Assembly (NCBI GenBank): GCA_964514395.1
Contig: CAZEQK010000013.1
Coordinates: forward strand, 12,179-76,178
Length of the DNA stretch: 64,000 bases
DNA from: CAZEQK01 sp964514395
GTDB taxonomy: Bacteria > Bacillota > Bacilli > Tepidibacillales > Tepidibacillaceae
Reading direction: 5' to 3'
Shown: positions 1-10,059 of the stretch, in pieces
Numbering within the stretch: the first letter of the stretch is position 1
Layout of the letters: every line of letters starts with the position of its first letter
The notes under the pieces: model-generated
Databases searched by the model: none
What the model saw: the letters and a program-made list of their open reading frames with translations, nothing else
Told to the model about the DNA's origin: nothing
Position numbers and translations under genes: made by a program

Positions 1-151
1 CCACTAATGGTCCTATCGTAATATTAGGAACAAAGTGACCGTCCATGACATCAACATGAATAAGATCTGCTCCACCATTTTCAACGGTTGCAATTTCTTC
101 TGCTAAAAGCGAAAAGTCTGCTGATAGGATAGATGGTGCTATTTTTAGCAT
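1..151 (-). CDS. rpe: Ribulose-phosphate 3-epimerase, N-terminal part
   Basis: The gene runs off the left edge of the window; only the first 50 or so residues are present. They read MLKIAPSILSADF followed by a DLIHVDVMDGHFVPN segment, the characteristic first strand and metal-binding loop of the RPE TIM barrel. The enzyme interconverts ribulose-5-phosphate and xylulose-5-phosphate in the pentose phosphate pathway. The ATG at 151-149 is preceded by GGAGGTAG, and that site overlaps the rsgA stop codon, so the two genes are almost certainly cotranscribed. Location next to rsgA and prkC matches Bacillus gene order. Confidence 0.95.
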   Translation of the reverse strand, partial: MLKIAPSILSADFSLLAEEIATVENGGADLIHVDVMDGHFVPNITIGPLV

Positions 152-155
152 GAAA

Positions 156-1040
156 CTACCTCCATTTCCGTTCTTCCATTTCTTCAATTTCTGTTAAAAA
201 ATTAAGATAATGTTGATATCTTTCATCATCTATTTCGTCCTTTGAAACCGCCTCTTTTACCGCACATCCTGGTTCTTTTTTATGCATACAGCTTCTATAT
301 TTACATTGCTGATTATATTTAGCAAACTCAATAAAATATTCTTGTAACTCACCTGAAGCTATTCCCTCGAAATCTAATTGGCTAAAGCCAGGAGTATCAG
401 CAACTAATCCACCCTCTGGTAGCACTATTAATTGTACCTCTCTCGTTGTATGCTTACCTCGACCTAGCTTTTTACTGATTTGAGCAGTTTCAAGATTTAG
501 CTGTGGTAAAAGGGTGTTTAGCAAGGTTGATTTGCCAACACCCGATTGTCCAGAAAAAACCGATATTTTATTCTTTAATGTCTTCTGTAAATCTTCAATA
601 CCTTCTCCATTTTTACTTGTTGTAATCACTTGATAGCCGATGCTACTATATTTTTTCATTTGAGCTTTAATACGCTCATCTAAATCTGATAATAAATCCA
701 TTTTAGTGATGCATATAATTGGTTTAATATCTGCCTTTTCAATATGAATGATGAATTTATCCATTAAAGTGGAATTAAATCCCGGTTCATTCACTGAAAA
801 AACCAATATTGCTTGATCTACGTTACTAATAGGAGGTCTAACTAGCTCATTTTTACGTTTATCAACTTCCATAATGTAGCCTTTATCAGAGTCCACAAGA
901 TCAAATGTTACATAATCGCCAACTAATGGTGATACTTTCTGCTTTTTGAACACCCCTCTGGCTTTACATTCATAAACCTTATTCTCTGATGTAACATAAT
1001 AAAAACTACTTAACGCTCTAACTATTAGCCCTTTAGGCAT
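156..1040 (-). CDS. rsgA: Ribosome small subunit-dependent GTPase A
   Basis: RsgA is a 30S-subunit maturation GTPase. The 294-residue length is normal. An N-terminal OB fold (about residues 1-65) is followed by a circularly permuted GTPase domain: the TKMD motif (about 112-115) precedes the P-loop SGQSGVGKST (about 163-172), and then DTPGF (about 215-219), the order diagnostic of this family. A C-terminal zinc knuckle is visible as Cys246, Cys251, His253 and Cys259. The start has GGAGGTAA seven bases upstream. It lies between prkC and rpe as in Bacillus subtilis. Confidence 0.97.
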   Translation of the reverse strand: MPKGLIVRALSSFYYVTSENKVYECKARGVFKKQKVSPLVGDYVTFDLVDSDKGYIMEVDKRKNELVRPPISNVDQAILVFSVNEPGFNSTLMDKFIIHIEKADIKPIICITKMDLLSDLDERIKAQMKKYSSIGYQVITTSKNGEGIEDLQKTLKNKISVFSGQSGVGKSTLLNTLLPQLNLETAQISKKLGRGKHTTREVQLIVLPEGGLVADTPGFSQLDFEGIASGELQEYFIEFAKYNQQCKYRSCMHKKEPGCAVKEAVSKDEIDDERYQHYLNFLTEIEEMEERKWR

Positions 1041-1058
1041 AGATTACCTCCATTAGAA

Positions 1059-2972
1059 TTATTGATAGTGATAAGCAGATGAATCGTACAGTTTACCATC
1101 TACATAAACCTTAATCGTACCATACTCACTAGGCATCAATACTAGTTCTATTTTTGGGTAATATTTGGTACTGGTTATCGTTTCGCGCATCCAGAGAATA
1201 TCTTTATTTCTTGAGTCATTTGTTACAATAGATACATCTGAGCTTTGTCCATCAGGTATTTGAACAAGTGCTTCGCCATAAACGGTTTTCGCTTCCTTTG
1301 GATAACCAAGACTGATTGATAGATCGACTGTGTCACCAACAGTTACATCACGACCTGGATCAAACGGAAACTGTCGATATACCCTGCCCTTCGGTTGCTC
1401 CAGAGTAAAATCATATTCAAGATTACCAACTTTTAAACCATTTGTAAGAATAATTGACTTTGCAACGTCCTCCTGCTGTCCAATAAGATTAGGCATTTTG
1501 AAATTCTCTTTTCCTTTACTGATAAATAGCATGATTTTGGTTTCATCAGGCACAACCTTTTTATTTTCTTCTGGCTCCTGTTTAAATACCACGCCACTTG
1601 GCGTATTTTCGTCATAGGAATCTACATATTCTATATTCTTAAAGCCTTCCTGATCAAGTAGGAATTTAGCTTGTCCTTTTTGCTTGCTTACTACATTTGG
1701 CACAGTTACCTTTGCTTTACCAAGACTAATATATAGCATGACAGATTGATTTGCCTTAATCACTGTTCCTTTTAGAGGATCCTGCTTTATCACATTATTC
1801 TCTTTGACAACCGCATCGTTACGTTCTACTAAGGTATAGGTCAGATCCAAATTTTCAAGTTTGTTTATCGCTTGATCTTTAGTAAGTCCTTCTAATGCTG
1901 GCACCTCTATATCTGGAACAGTTAATTTTGCTTTTATGTTTTGATAGCCTAAATAACCTAAAAAAATGACAGATGATAGCAGAATCAATAATGTTATTCT
2001 TCCAATGATTTTCCACATTTTGCTTCCTTCCCTAGAATAATTGTCATTATCTTCATCAAAGCTAGGATCTATAATTGGTGGTATGATCATTGTATTCTCT
2101 TCATCATAATAGTAATAATCTGTATCAACTTGAACCTGTTTTTCATGTATACGTTCGGGGTTTAATGCTGTATCAAGATCGTCATACATATCCTTTGCTG
2201 AAGCATAACGTTTTGTTGGGTCCTTCACTAATGCTTTTAGAATAATATTTTCTACACTTTGTGGTAAATCAGAATTGATTTCCTTTGGATAGACAAAGTT
2301 CTCTTGTAAGTGCTTTAATGCAACAGATATCGCACTATCTCCCAAAAATGGCAGCTTTCCTGTCACCATCTCGTACAGAACTACACCAAGGGAGTATAGA
2401 TCTGTTTTCTCATCTGTCCATCCTCCTCTGGCCTGCTCAGGAGATAAATAATGAACAGATCCTAGCACGGAACCCGTTTGTGTGATGGTTGTTTCTGATA
2501 CAGCCCTTGCAATACCAAAATCTGTGACCTTCACTTCTCCTTTATCACCTAATAGTATATTATGAGGCTTAATATCACGATGGACAATATTGTTCTGGTG
2601 TGCATGGTCTAACGCAGAAACTATTTTTTTAGCAATTTCTACTGCTTCCTTAGCAGGTAGTTTGCCCTTTTTCTGAATGAGCTCCTTTAAGGTTTGACCC
2701 TTTACATAATCCATGACAATGTAATAGATATCATCATCTTCCCCAACATCGTATACATCTACCACATTTTTATGGGACAAGCTTTGAATGGATTGCGCTT
2801 CTCTACGAAACCTTTTTATAAAGTCCTCATCATTCACGTATTGCTGTCTCAATATCTTTACTGCAACTTCAATATCCAAATATAAATCGGTGGCTTTATA
2901 AACCTCAGCCATTCCACCACCACCGATTTTATCTAGTAGCTTATATCTATTTTTTATAGTGGTTCCTAACAT
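1059..2972 (-). CDS. prkC: PASTA-domain Ser/Thr protein kinase PrkC
   Basis: Membrane-bound Hanks-type kinase that senses muropeptides or lipid II and phosphorylates translation and cell-wall proteins. The kinase domain covers about residues 10-270, with the glycine loop GGGGMAEVY, Lys39, HRDIKPHN with Asp133, and DFG at 151-153. One transmembrane helix spans about 320-343. Three PASTA repeats follow (about 350-557), and then a C-terminal extracellular domain of roughly 75 residues. It is followed downstream by rsgA (18-bp gap) and preceded by its phosphatase, the conserved pairing. AAAGAGGTGATC precedes the ATG. Confidence 0.96.
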   Translation of the reverse strand: MLGTTIKNRYKLLDKIGGGGMAEVYKATDLYLDIEVAVKILRQQYVNDEDFIKRFRREAQSIQSLSHKNVVDVYDVGEDDDIYYIVMDYVKGQTLKELIQKKGKLPAKEAVEIAKKIVSALDHAHQNNIVHRDIKPHNILLGDKGEVKVTDFGIARAVSETTITQTGSVLGSVHYLSPEQARGGWTDEKTDLYSLGVVLYEMVTGKLPFLGDSAISVALKHLQENFVYPKEINSDLPQSVENIILKALVKDPTKRYASAKDMYDDLDTALNPERIHEKQVQVDTDYYYYDEENTMIIPPIIDPSFDEDNDNYSREGSKMWKIIGRITLLILLSSVIFLGYLGYQNIKAKLTVPDIEVPALEGLTKDQAINKLENLDLTYTLVERNDAVVKENNVIKQDPLKGTVIKANQSVMLYISLGKAKVTVPNVVSKQKGQAKFLLDQEGFKNIEYVDSYDENTPSGVVFKQEPEENKKVVPDETKIMLFISKGKENFKMPNLIGQQEDVAKSIILTNGLKVGNLEYDFTLEQPKGRVYRQFPFDPGRDVTVGDTVDLSISLGYPKEAKTVYGEALVQIPDGQSSDVSIVTNDSRNKDILWMRETITSTKYYPKIELVLMPSEYGTIKVYVDGKLYDSSAYHYQ

Positions 2973-3003
2973 ATTCGATCACCTCTTTCCCATTTGTATA
3001 AAA

Positions 3004-3738
3004 CTAACCATGGAGAACGATAACTAAAGATATATTATCATTTCCACCTGCTTCATTTGCTATTGATACTAAGTGATCCGCCGTCTCATCTATCGTATCT
3101 TTTTCATGAACTACCTGAAATAGCATCTCGTCAGATAAATAGTTAGACAGCCCATCCGTACATAATATTATGGTTTCTCCCTCTCCCCAGCTAATATGAT
3201 CGATATCTAGTTTTACTACTTCTTCAGTACCTAATGCCCTTGTAATCACATTCTTTTGTGGATGTGAGCTTGCCTCTTCCTCTGATATCTGACCATTAAG
3301 TAATAATTCATTAACTAGAGAATGATCCACCGTTAATTGTTTGACTATCTGTTTATTTATTAAATAGGCTCTACTATCGCCAATATGTCCTAAAATTATC
3401 CACTCTGGACTTATTATAGCTACAACGATTGTCGTGCCCATCCCTTTATAGCCATCATTTTTCAATGATTTTTCATAAACCTCTAGATTAGCTATATCGA
3501 TTGCCTTTTTTAACCCATCTTTATATTCTTCAATGGTTAAGTTTTTCGTAATGATAGGCTCTAGCACATCACAAACTGTCTCAACAGCAGATTTACTTGC
3601 CACCTCACCTGCTAAGTGACCCCCCATACCATCTGCGACTATAGCTAACAATAACCCACTAGGAAAAGTTTCACTTACATAAACGTAATCTTCATTTATC
3701 TCTCTAACTTTTCCTACATCCGATCTAACTGAAGCCAA
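3004..3738 (-). CDS. stp: PP2C-type Ser/Thr protein phosphatase Stp/PrpC
   Basis: A PPM-family phosphatase that reverses PrkC phosphorylation. Metal-binding motifs are visible: SDVGKVREINED near the N terminus, VADGMGGH, GHIGDSRAYL and a C-terminal GGNDNISLVIV. Start choice: the reading frame is open back to an ATG at 3768 that overlaps rlmN by 17 bp. GAGGTGA, a perfect anti-SD match, lies inside that extension, eight bases before a TTG at 3738 (a second TTG lies at 3741). I prefer TTG 3738, which also matches the usual family N terminus. Function is secure; the start is moderately so. Confidence 0.93.
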   Translation of the reverse strand: MASVRSDVGKVREINEDYVYVSETFPSGLLLAIVADGMGGHLAGEVASKSAVETVCDVLEPIITKNLTIEEYKDGLKKAIDIANLEVYEKSLKNDGYKGMGTTIVVAIISPEWIILGHIGDSRAYLINKQIVKQLTVDHSLVNELLLNGQISEEEASSHPQKNVITRALGTEEVVKLDIDHISWGEGETIILCTDGLSNYLSDEMLFQVVHEKDTIDETADHLVSIANEAGGNDNISLVIVLHG

Positions 3739-3751
3739 CAAAGCCCTCACC

Positions 3752-4804
3752 TCATAATTTAAATTCATGTTTCACATGTTTCGCCCTTAATTGTCCACAG
3801 GCCGCTTCAATATCCCCACCCTGTTCTCTTCTAATCGTTACATTTATTTTATATTTTTCTAAAGTATTTTTAAATTGGAATATTTGATTTCTTGATGTTC
3901 TAACAAAATTTCTTTCAGGCACATAGTTGACAGGAATCAAATTAACATGACATTTCAAATGCCCAATCAACTGTGCAAGCTCCTCTGCATGCTTCACTTG
4001 GTCATTCACATTTCCCATCAATGCATATTCAAAGGTAATTCTTCTATTTGTTGTGTTGACATAATACTCGCATGCTTTGATGAGCTCAGATACTGAATAC
4101 TTCTTATTGATTGGCATCAAGCTAGTTCTTAGTTTATCATTTGGTGCATGAAGAGAAACAGCTAAACCAACCTGTAGGTTCAAATCAGCAAATTTATAGA
4201 TGTTCGGAATAATTCCGCTAGTAGAAACAGTGATATGCCTTTGACCTATATTTAATCCCCGATCATCATTAACGATCTGAATAAATTGAATAGTGGCATC
4301 ATAATTATCAAAGGGCTCACCTGCCCCCATAATGACAATACTACTAATTCTTTTATCCTCTTTATCCATTATCTTTTGGGATTCAACAACCTGTGCTACA
4401 ATTTCACCTGGCGTTAAATTTCTAGTCACTCCGCCTAAAGTAGAAGCACAAAAGGTACAGCCAATTCTACAGCCTACCTGAGTCGTAACACACACACTAT
4501 TTCCGTAATCATGCTTCATAATCACCGTTTCGATCGCATTTCCATCGATTAACTCAAATAAAAATTTAACCGTTCCATCCGTTGAATTATGCTGAGTTAA
4601 TGTGTGTAATGCTTGGAACTCAAAATCTTCAATTAGCTTTTGTTTTAATGACTTGGCTACATTCGTCATTTCTTCAATAGCTGTAATTCTTTTAACATAT
4701 AGCCAATCAAATATTTGCTTTGCTCTGTATGCTGGTTCTTTATGATCCTTTAACCATGCTTGCCAATCTTCAAATGTCAGGTCATAAATGTTCTTTTTGT
4801 CCAT
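3752..4804 (-). CDS. rlmN: 23S rRNA/tRNA adenine-C2 methyltransferase RlmN
   Basis: Radical-SAM enzyme that methylates A2503 of 23S rRNA and A37 of some tRNAs. The 350-residue length is typical. The radical-SAM cluster motif CxxxCxxC is seen as Cys112, Cys116 and Cys119. The mechanistic cysteine near the C terminus is present at about residue 336, in the EAACGQL context. The SAM-binding GAGEPFDN motif is also visible. The gene sits between rsmB (16-bp gap) and stp, consistent with cotranscription in this translation-related cluster. Confidence 0.97.
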   Translation of the reverse strand: MDKKNIYDLTFEDWQAWLKDHKEPAYRAKQIFDWLYVKRITAIEEMTNVAKSLKQKLIEDFEFQALHTLTQHNSTDGTVKFLFELIDGNAIETVIMKHDYGNSVCVTTQVGCRIGCTFCASTLGGVTRNLTPGEIVAQVVESQKIMDKEDKRISSIVIMGAGEPFDNYDATIQFIQIVNDDRGLNIGQRHITVSTSGIIPNIYKFADLNLQVGLAVSLHAPNDKLRTSLMPINKKYSVSELIKACEYYVNTTNRRITFEYALMGNVNDQVKHAEELAQLIGHLKCHVNLIPVNYVPERNFVRTSRNQIFQFKNTLEKYKINVTIRREQGGDIEAACGQLRAKHVKHEFKL

Positions 4805-4820
4805 ATCATCACCATAATTC

Positions 4821-6200
4821 TTATGTATTTTCCCCTGTTTTTATTAACCGACTGATAAAAAAACCATCAGTGTGAAAATGATTTGGTAGAATCTGAACCA
4901 TTCCCTTGCTTGTATCAATTTTACCATTTGCTACCTCAGGCAAATATTTTGATAACGCTTTGTCTAAAATAAAAGCTGGATGCTTATCAATAAAATCTAA
5001 AATTAACCTTTCGTTTTCCTGCTTTGATATGGTACAAGTACTATATACTAAAACTCCATTTTCTTTAAGGAGTGAGGAGACTGTTTCTAGTATTTCTTTT
5101 TGAAGCTTTGCTAATTGCTCTATATCTTTATCTGCTTTCATCCATTTTAGGTCAGGCTTTCTTCTAATGACACCAAGTCCTGAACAGGGAACATCTAAAA
5201 GAATACGATCGAAGGTTGGTTCAAATTGATCCTTTAATTCCCTTGCATCTAAAAGCAATGTTTCAATAATATCAATACCAAGACGATCTTGATGTTCCTT
5301 GATTAGCTTTATTTTATGCTCATGTATGTCCGACGCGATAATTCTACCTCTATTTTCCATTTTTTCTGCAATATGTGTGGTTTTCCCCCCTGGTGCTGCC
5401 ATCGCATCTAAAACGAACATTCCTGGTTTTGGGTCTAATACTTCAGCTACAAGCATTGAGCTCTCATCCTGAATGGTAATATACCCCTCTTTATATAATT
5501 TCGAATAAGCTAAGTTTCCTCCACCTTTTAACCTAATTCCCTGATTTGATAATGGCGACGGCTGGATGGTGGTATCATCAGGTAGCTTATCAACAAGTAT
5601 TTTTATCACATCGTCTCTTGATGCTTTTAAAGGATTCACCCTGACAGAATGATATGGTGCCAAATTATTTACTCTACAGATATTTGTTGCCTCTTCTATA
5701 CCATATGCTTCAATAAAATGTCGTACCATCCATTCAGGATGGGAATACTCTAATGAGATTCTTTCATATTCATTTAAAGTTGTTGGAATGGTGAGTACCT
5801 CTTTTTTTCGAATCACATTTCTAAGCACACCATTAACAAACCCGACAATTCCTTTGTGTCCTCTAGCTTTAGCGATATTGACTGCTTCATTTACAATCGC
5901 ATGATTGGGAATCTTATCTAAATACCAAATTTGGTAGACACTAAGTCGTAAAAGGTTTTCAACCCAGGAACTCAGTTTATTTTTTTTATTTAAAAAATGA
6001 TCCAAAATCCAATCAATGGTATTAAGGTGCTGTATCGTTCCATAGACCATTTCAGTCGCAAAATTCACGTCGGCCTTAGATAACGAAACCTTTTGCAATT
6101 CTTTATTTAGCTGAAGATTACTATAGGATTGTTCCTCATCTACCTTTAGTAATACTTCTAAAGCTACATCTCTAGCTGTTTTGTTCCTCATCATTTTCAC
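4821..6200 (-). CDS. rsmB: 16S rRNA cytosine-C5 methyltransferase RsmB (Sun)
   Basis: Methylates C967 of 16S rRNA. The N terminus (about residues 1-140) resembles the NusB-like RNA-binding domain. The Rossmann domain carries AAPGGKTTH as the SAM-binding motif and two family cysteines, in DVPCSGLG and in YSTCTISKQENE, the release and nucleophile cysteines of m5C methyltransferases. The gene overlaps fmt by 29 bp. Alternative starts are GTG 6200 (GGGAGA upstream) and the ATG pair three codons in (AGGTGA upstream); the difference is three residues or fewer. Confidence 0.96.
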   Translation of the reverse strand: MKMMRNKTARDVALEVLLKVDEEQSYSNLQLNKELQKVSLSKADVNFATEMVYGTIQHLNTIDWILDHFLNKKNKLSSWVENLLRLSVYQIWYLDKIPNHAIVNEAVNIAKARGHKGIVGFVNGVLRNVIRKKEVLTIPTTLNEYERISLEYSHPEWMVRHFIEAYGIEEATNICRVNNLAPYHSVRVNPLKASRDDVIKILVDKLPDDTTIQPSPLSNQGIRLKGGGNLAYSKLYKEGYITIQDESSMLVAEVLDPKPGMFVLDAMAAPGGKTTHIAEKMENRGRIIASDIHEHKIKLIKEHQDRLGIDIIETLLLDARELKDQFEPTFDRILLDVPCSGLGVIRRKPDLKWMKADKDIEQLAKLQKEILETVSSLLKENGVLVYSTCTISKQENERLILDFIDKHPAFILDKALSKYLPEVANGKIDTSKGMVQILPNHFHTDGFFISRLIKTGENT

Positions 6201-7125
6201 CTAATTTTTCTCCCTCTAGAATAGCTGAACCCTGAAGAAATGAAATAATATCCATTTTTTTTCTTCCAGCAGGCTGTACTTCCTTTAATTCTAACGCACC
6301 AGTACTAGCAGCGACAAGTAGCTTTTCTTTGGTAACCTTTAAGATTGTCCCTGGTTCTACTTGATGGGTATAATCCACAGGAACAGCACTAAATATTTTA
6401 AAATCCTTCCCGCGAAAAGAAGTAAAGGCGATCGGCCATGGGTTTAAACCTCGAATTTGATTATAAATTTGTTGATTCGTTTTATTCCAATTGATCCATT
6501 CATCTTTTCTTTTTAAAGTAGGTGCAAAGGTAGCCATTGTAGCATCCTGGGGGATTGGTTTTATTTCTCCCGCTTCTAATGCTTCAAGTGTTTTAATTAA
6601 CAATTCAGCCCCCGCTTGACTTAGCTTATCATGTAAGCTTCCTACATTATCCCTAGCATCAATCGGAACCTTTACCTGGGATATAATATCCCCAGCATCT
6701 AGTTCCTTTACCATATACATAATGGTGATACCTGTTTCCTTCTCCCCCTGTATGATACTTTGATGAATAGGTGCTGCGCCTCTATATTTAGGTAATAAGG
6801 AAGCATGTACGTTGATGCCCTTATATTTTGGTGTTTCTAGAATTTCATCTGGAATGATTTGCCCATAGGCAGCCGTTACTACAAGCTCTGGTTCCCAGTT
6901 TAAAACATACTCAATCGCATCTTTATTTCTAATTCTATCAGGCTGGTATATTTGGATTCCCATCATTTCAGCTAATTGCTTAATCGGAGACTTTGTAAGA
7001 ATTTGTTTTCTACCTTTTGGTCGATCAGGTTGAGTTACAACACCAACGATTTCATGTCCTGCCTTGATTAAATTCTTTAAAGAGGGCACCGCAAAATCTG
7101 GGGTGCCCATAAAAACTATTCGCAT
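6172..7125 (-). CDS. fmt: Methionyl-tRNA formyltransferase
   Basis: Formylates initiator Met-tRNA using 10-formyl-THF. The 317-residue length is normal. The N terminus MRIVFMGTPDFAVPSL and the catalytic segment NVHASLLPKYRGAAPI contain the conserved Asn and His, and the conserved Asp lies in the KELDAGDI segment. A C-terminal OB-like tRNA-binding domain follows. GGAGTGATATA precedes the ATG. It lies directly downstream of def; the formylase and deformylase pairing is conserved across bacteria. Confidence 0.97.
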   Translation of the reverse strand: MRIVFMGTPDFAVPSLKNLIKAGHEIVGVVTQPDRPKGRKQILTKSPIKQLAEMMGIQIYQPDRIRNKDAIEYVLNWEPELVVTAAYGQIIPDEILETPKYKGINVHASLLPKYRGAAPIHQSIIQGEKETGITIMYMVKELDAGDIISQVKVPIDARDNVGSLHDKLSQAGAELLIKTLEALEAGEIKPIPQDATMATFAPTLKRKDEWINWNKTNQQIYNQIRGLNPWPIAFTSFRGKDFKIFSAVPVDYTHQVEPGTILKVTKEKLLVAASTGALELKEVQPAGRKKMDIISFLQGSAILEGEKLGENDEEQNS

Positions 7126-7153
7126 TATATCACTCCTATAATATTTACTACCA

Positions 7154-7624
7154 TTACAGGTTCATTAATTCTTCCTGATTATAGTATTCATCTGTTAAAT
7201 CTGTAAATAAGATACCGTTCAAATGATCTATTTCGTGCTGAATAGCTCTAGCTAATAAACCCTCGCCTTCAATCTCTATTTCTTTTCCTTCTCTATTCAG
7301 CGTTTTTATTTTCACTTGATCAGCTCTTTTTACCTTTCCAATGATCCCTGGTACACTTAAGCAACCCTCTGGTCCAACCTGTTCACCGTCTTTTTCGATG
7401 ATTTCTGGGTTAATCAATTCAATGAGCCCATCTCCGACATCAATAACAATCACTCGTTTTAATATAGAAATTTGTGGTGCAGCTAAGCCCACACCATTCG
7501 CATCATACATAGTCTCTGCCATATCATCTAACAATTTATGAATTCTTGGAGTGATTTCAGCAATAGGCTTTGAAATTTTTCTTAATAGTGGATCAGTATC
7601 TTTTATAATGATACGTAATGCCAT
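7154..7624 (-). CDS. def: Peptide deformylase
   Basis: Removes the formyl group from nascent proteins. All three deformylase motifs are present: GVGLAAPQ, EGCLSVP (Cys ligand) and QHEIDHLNG (two His ligands and the catalytic Glu). The frame is open to a GTG at 7642, but AAGGAG lies inside that extension, nine bases before the ATG at 7624, which gives the expected start MALRIIIKDTDP. The product is 156 residues. It is cotranscribed with priA (14-bp gap) and fmt. Confidence 0.97.
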   Translation of the reverse strand: MALRIIIKDTDPLLRKISKPIAEITPRIHKLLDDMAETMYDANGVGLAAPQISILKRVIVIDVGDGLIELINPEIIEKDGEQVGPEGCLSVPGIIGKVKRADQVKIKTLNREGKEIEIEGEGLLARAIQHEIDHLNGILFTDLTDEYYNQEELMNL

Positions 7625-7638
7625 AACAATTGACTCCT

Positions 7639-10059
7639 TCACATTAGAATATAAGGATCTCTATCAATACTAATAAGTAGTTGACGATCTTTTATTTTAT
7701 CTGAAATAAACTGAATGGTATGTTCAAGCTTATTTCGTATCATCGATTCATTATTATATTTTATCATGCATTGAAATCTATATCTATCCTTTAAACGTGA
7801 AATTGGTGAAGTTACTGGACCTAATACTTCAGTATCCCTTAATAAGTCATTTTTCAGTTCCCTTACAAATCGCTCACTAGCCTTCATAGCTTTAGAAAGC
7901 TCTGTGTGACTAAAGTGAACGATAATTAATTTTTTATAAGGGGGATAGTTTAATATACTTCTATGTTTTAATTCTTGACTAAAAAAAGATAAATAATCAT
8001 GTTTACTAGCATGTTGTAAACTATAATGCTCAGGTGAATAGGTTTGAATAATCACATCGCCTGCAAGCTGATGTCTGCCTGCTCTTCCACTTACCTGTGT
8101 TAAGAGCTGAAAAGTTCTCTCAGCAGCACGAAAATCTGGTAGCTTTAAAATGGTGTCAGCTGCTATCACTCCAACCAATGTTACCTTAGGAAAATCTAGT
8201 CCCTTTGCGATCATTTGGGTACCAAGTAAAATATCTGCTTCATGTCTTCTAAAAGCGCTTAGTAGTTTTTCATGGGAACCTTTTGTACTAGTCGTATCCA
8301 CATCCATTCTTATCACTCGTACACCAGGAAATCTTCGTGCAAGCTCTTCTTCTACCTTTTGGGTTCCTGTACCAAAATAGCGAATATGGTTGCTATTACA
8401 TTCTGGACAGGTCTTAGGTTCTTTCACAGTGTAACCACAATGATGACAGCGCAAAACTTTATTCGTATGATGATAGGTTAAAGAGATTTCACAATGGGGG
8501 CATTTCATCACATAGCCACAGGTACGACACATGACAAAGGTAGAATATCCCCTGCGATTTAAAAATAGTACGATTTGCTCTTTTCTTTCAATTTTTTCTG
8601 ATATTTTCTCCTGTAGTAGGTGGCTGAACATGGAACGATTCCCATTTTCTAATTCTTCCCTCATATCGACTAATTCAATCACTGGTAATTGACTACCCAT
8701 CACTCGATTAGGAAGCTCTAATAGCTGATACTCTTTTTCCCTTGTATTGTAAAAGGATTCAATCGAGGGTGTCGCACTTCCTAGCACGATACTGGCTTGG
8801 TGATATTTTGCTCTCCATTTGGCAACATCCCTTACATGGTATTTTGGGTGTTCTTCTTGCTTATATGAGCTTTCATGCTCTTCATCAATGATGATTAAAC
8901 CTAACTTGTTAAATGGTGCAAAAATAGCTGACCTTGCACCAATAGCAATATTGGCATCACCTTGTTGAATTCTTCGCCATTCATCTAGCTTTTCTCCTTG
9001 TGAGAGTCGGCTATGTAGGACGGCTACCCTTTGACCAAATCTCCCTTTAAATCTTTCCACCATCTGAGGTGTAAGGGAAATCTCTGGTACTAATACGATA
9101 GCATCCCTGCCACTTTCCATAGCATAATCAATCGCATTTAAATATATCTCCGTTTTTCCACTACCCGTTACACCATGAAGGAGAAAGGGAAGTGAAACCT
9201 TGTTTTTCATTGCCTCTATTATTTTTTGTAAAACATCCTTTTGCTCGTTGTTTAATAATACTTTTTTATCCTGAAAAACTCTGTCCTGATAAGGATTTCG
9301 ATAGACTACCCTTTCATCAAACGCCAATATCCCCTTCTTAACTAAAGCTTGAATCGAGGAACGACTCACTTCTAACTTCTGTAACAATCTACTAATCTCA
9401 ATCTCTTCTACCTCTTCAAAAAGGAAATACTCCATAATCAACTTCTGTTTTTTTGCTTGATTTGATAGCTCGGAAAGATGAGCTAATAATTCCTCCCTTG
9501 ATAGATTGATTGTGACATAAGTTGCCATTTTCATTGAAGCTTTATCCTTAAAATCTCTATTTATTTTAAGTATTCCCAATTTTATCATCTGTTTTATCAT
9601 TTGATGCTGGTTAGGAAAAGCTGATAAAAGTGTTGTGCGATGGACTAACTGCTTACTAGCGATATAATTGATAATCTCTTCTTCTTCAACTGAAGGAAAT
9701 AGACCATCTACCTTCTCAATAGATATATACTCCTCGATCTTTGTTTTTAATGCCGATGGAATTAGCATTTGTAGTGTTCGATAAAGATGACTAAAATAGT
9801 ATTGCTTCATCCATAGACCTAATTCAATTAATTCTTCGTTTAAGGGAGGGATTAGATCAAGACTTTCTTTAATTGGCTTTGGATGATCTACCTCTGCGCT
9901 CTCATGAATAGCAATGACAAAGCCTTGAGTCGTTCTTGATCCTAAGGGGACTAAAACCCTTGAACCAATATCGACAGAGGATGTCAAATCTTCAGGAATA
10001 CTATAATCAAAGCCCTTATGTTTTGTATCAGGGATATCTATTACAACCGTTGCGTACAT
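7639..10059 (-). CDS. priA: Primosomal replication restart helicase PriA
   Basis: A 3' to 5' superfamily 2 helicase that reloads the replisome at stalled forks. The 806-residue length is standard. An N-terminal DNA-binding domain is followed by the helicase core with Walker A GVTGSGKTEIYL and Walker B DEEHESSYKQ. The zinc region shows paired cysteines (CRTCGYVMKCPHC, then CHHCGYTVKEPKTCPEC). The start ATG shares its A with the coaBC stop (TAATG), so the two are translationally coupled. Confidence 0.97.
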   Translation of the reverse strand: MYATVVIDIPDTKHKGFDYSIPEDLTSSVDIGSRVLVPLGSRTTQGFVIAIHESAEVDHPKPIKESLDLIPPLNEELIELGLWMKQYYFSHLYRTLQMLIPSALKTKIEEYISIEKVDGLFPSVEEEEIINYIASKQLVHRTTLLSAFPNQHQMIKQMIKLGILKINRDFKDKASMKMATYVTINLSREELLAHLSELSNQAKKQKLIMEYFLFEEVEEIEISRLLQKLEVSRSSIQALVKKGILAFDERVVYRNPYQDRVFQDKKVLLNNEQKDVLQKIIEAMKNKVSLPFLLHGVTGSGKTEIYLNAIDYAMESGRDAIVLVPEISLTPQMVERFKGRFGQRVAVLHSRLSQGEKLDEWRRIQQGDANIAIGARSAIFAPFNKLGLIIIDEEHESSYKQEEHPKYHVRDVAKWRAKYHQASIVLGSATPSIESFYNTREKEYQLLELPNRVMGSQLPVIELVDMREELENGNRSMFSHLLQEKISEKIERKEQIVLFLNRRGYSTFVMCRTCGYVMKCPHCEISLTYHHTNKVLRCHHCGYTVKEPKTCPECNSNHIRYFGTGTQKVEEELARRFPGVRVIRMDVDTTSTKGSHEKLLSAFRRHEADILLGTQMIAKGLDFPKVTLVGVIAADTILKLPDFRAAERTFQLLTQVSGRAGRHQLAGDVIIQTYSPEHYSLQHASKHDYLSFFSQELKHRSILNYPPYKKLIIVHFSHTELSKAMKASERFVRELKNDLLRDTEVLGPVTSPISRLKDRYRFQCMIKYNNESMIRNKLEHTIQFISDKIKDRQLLISIDRDPYILM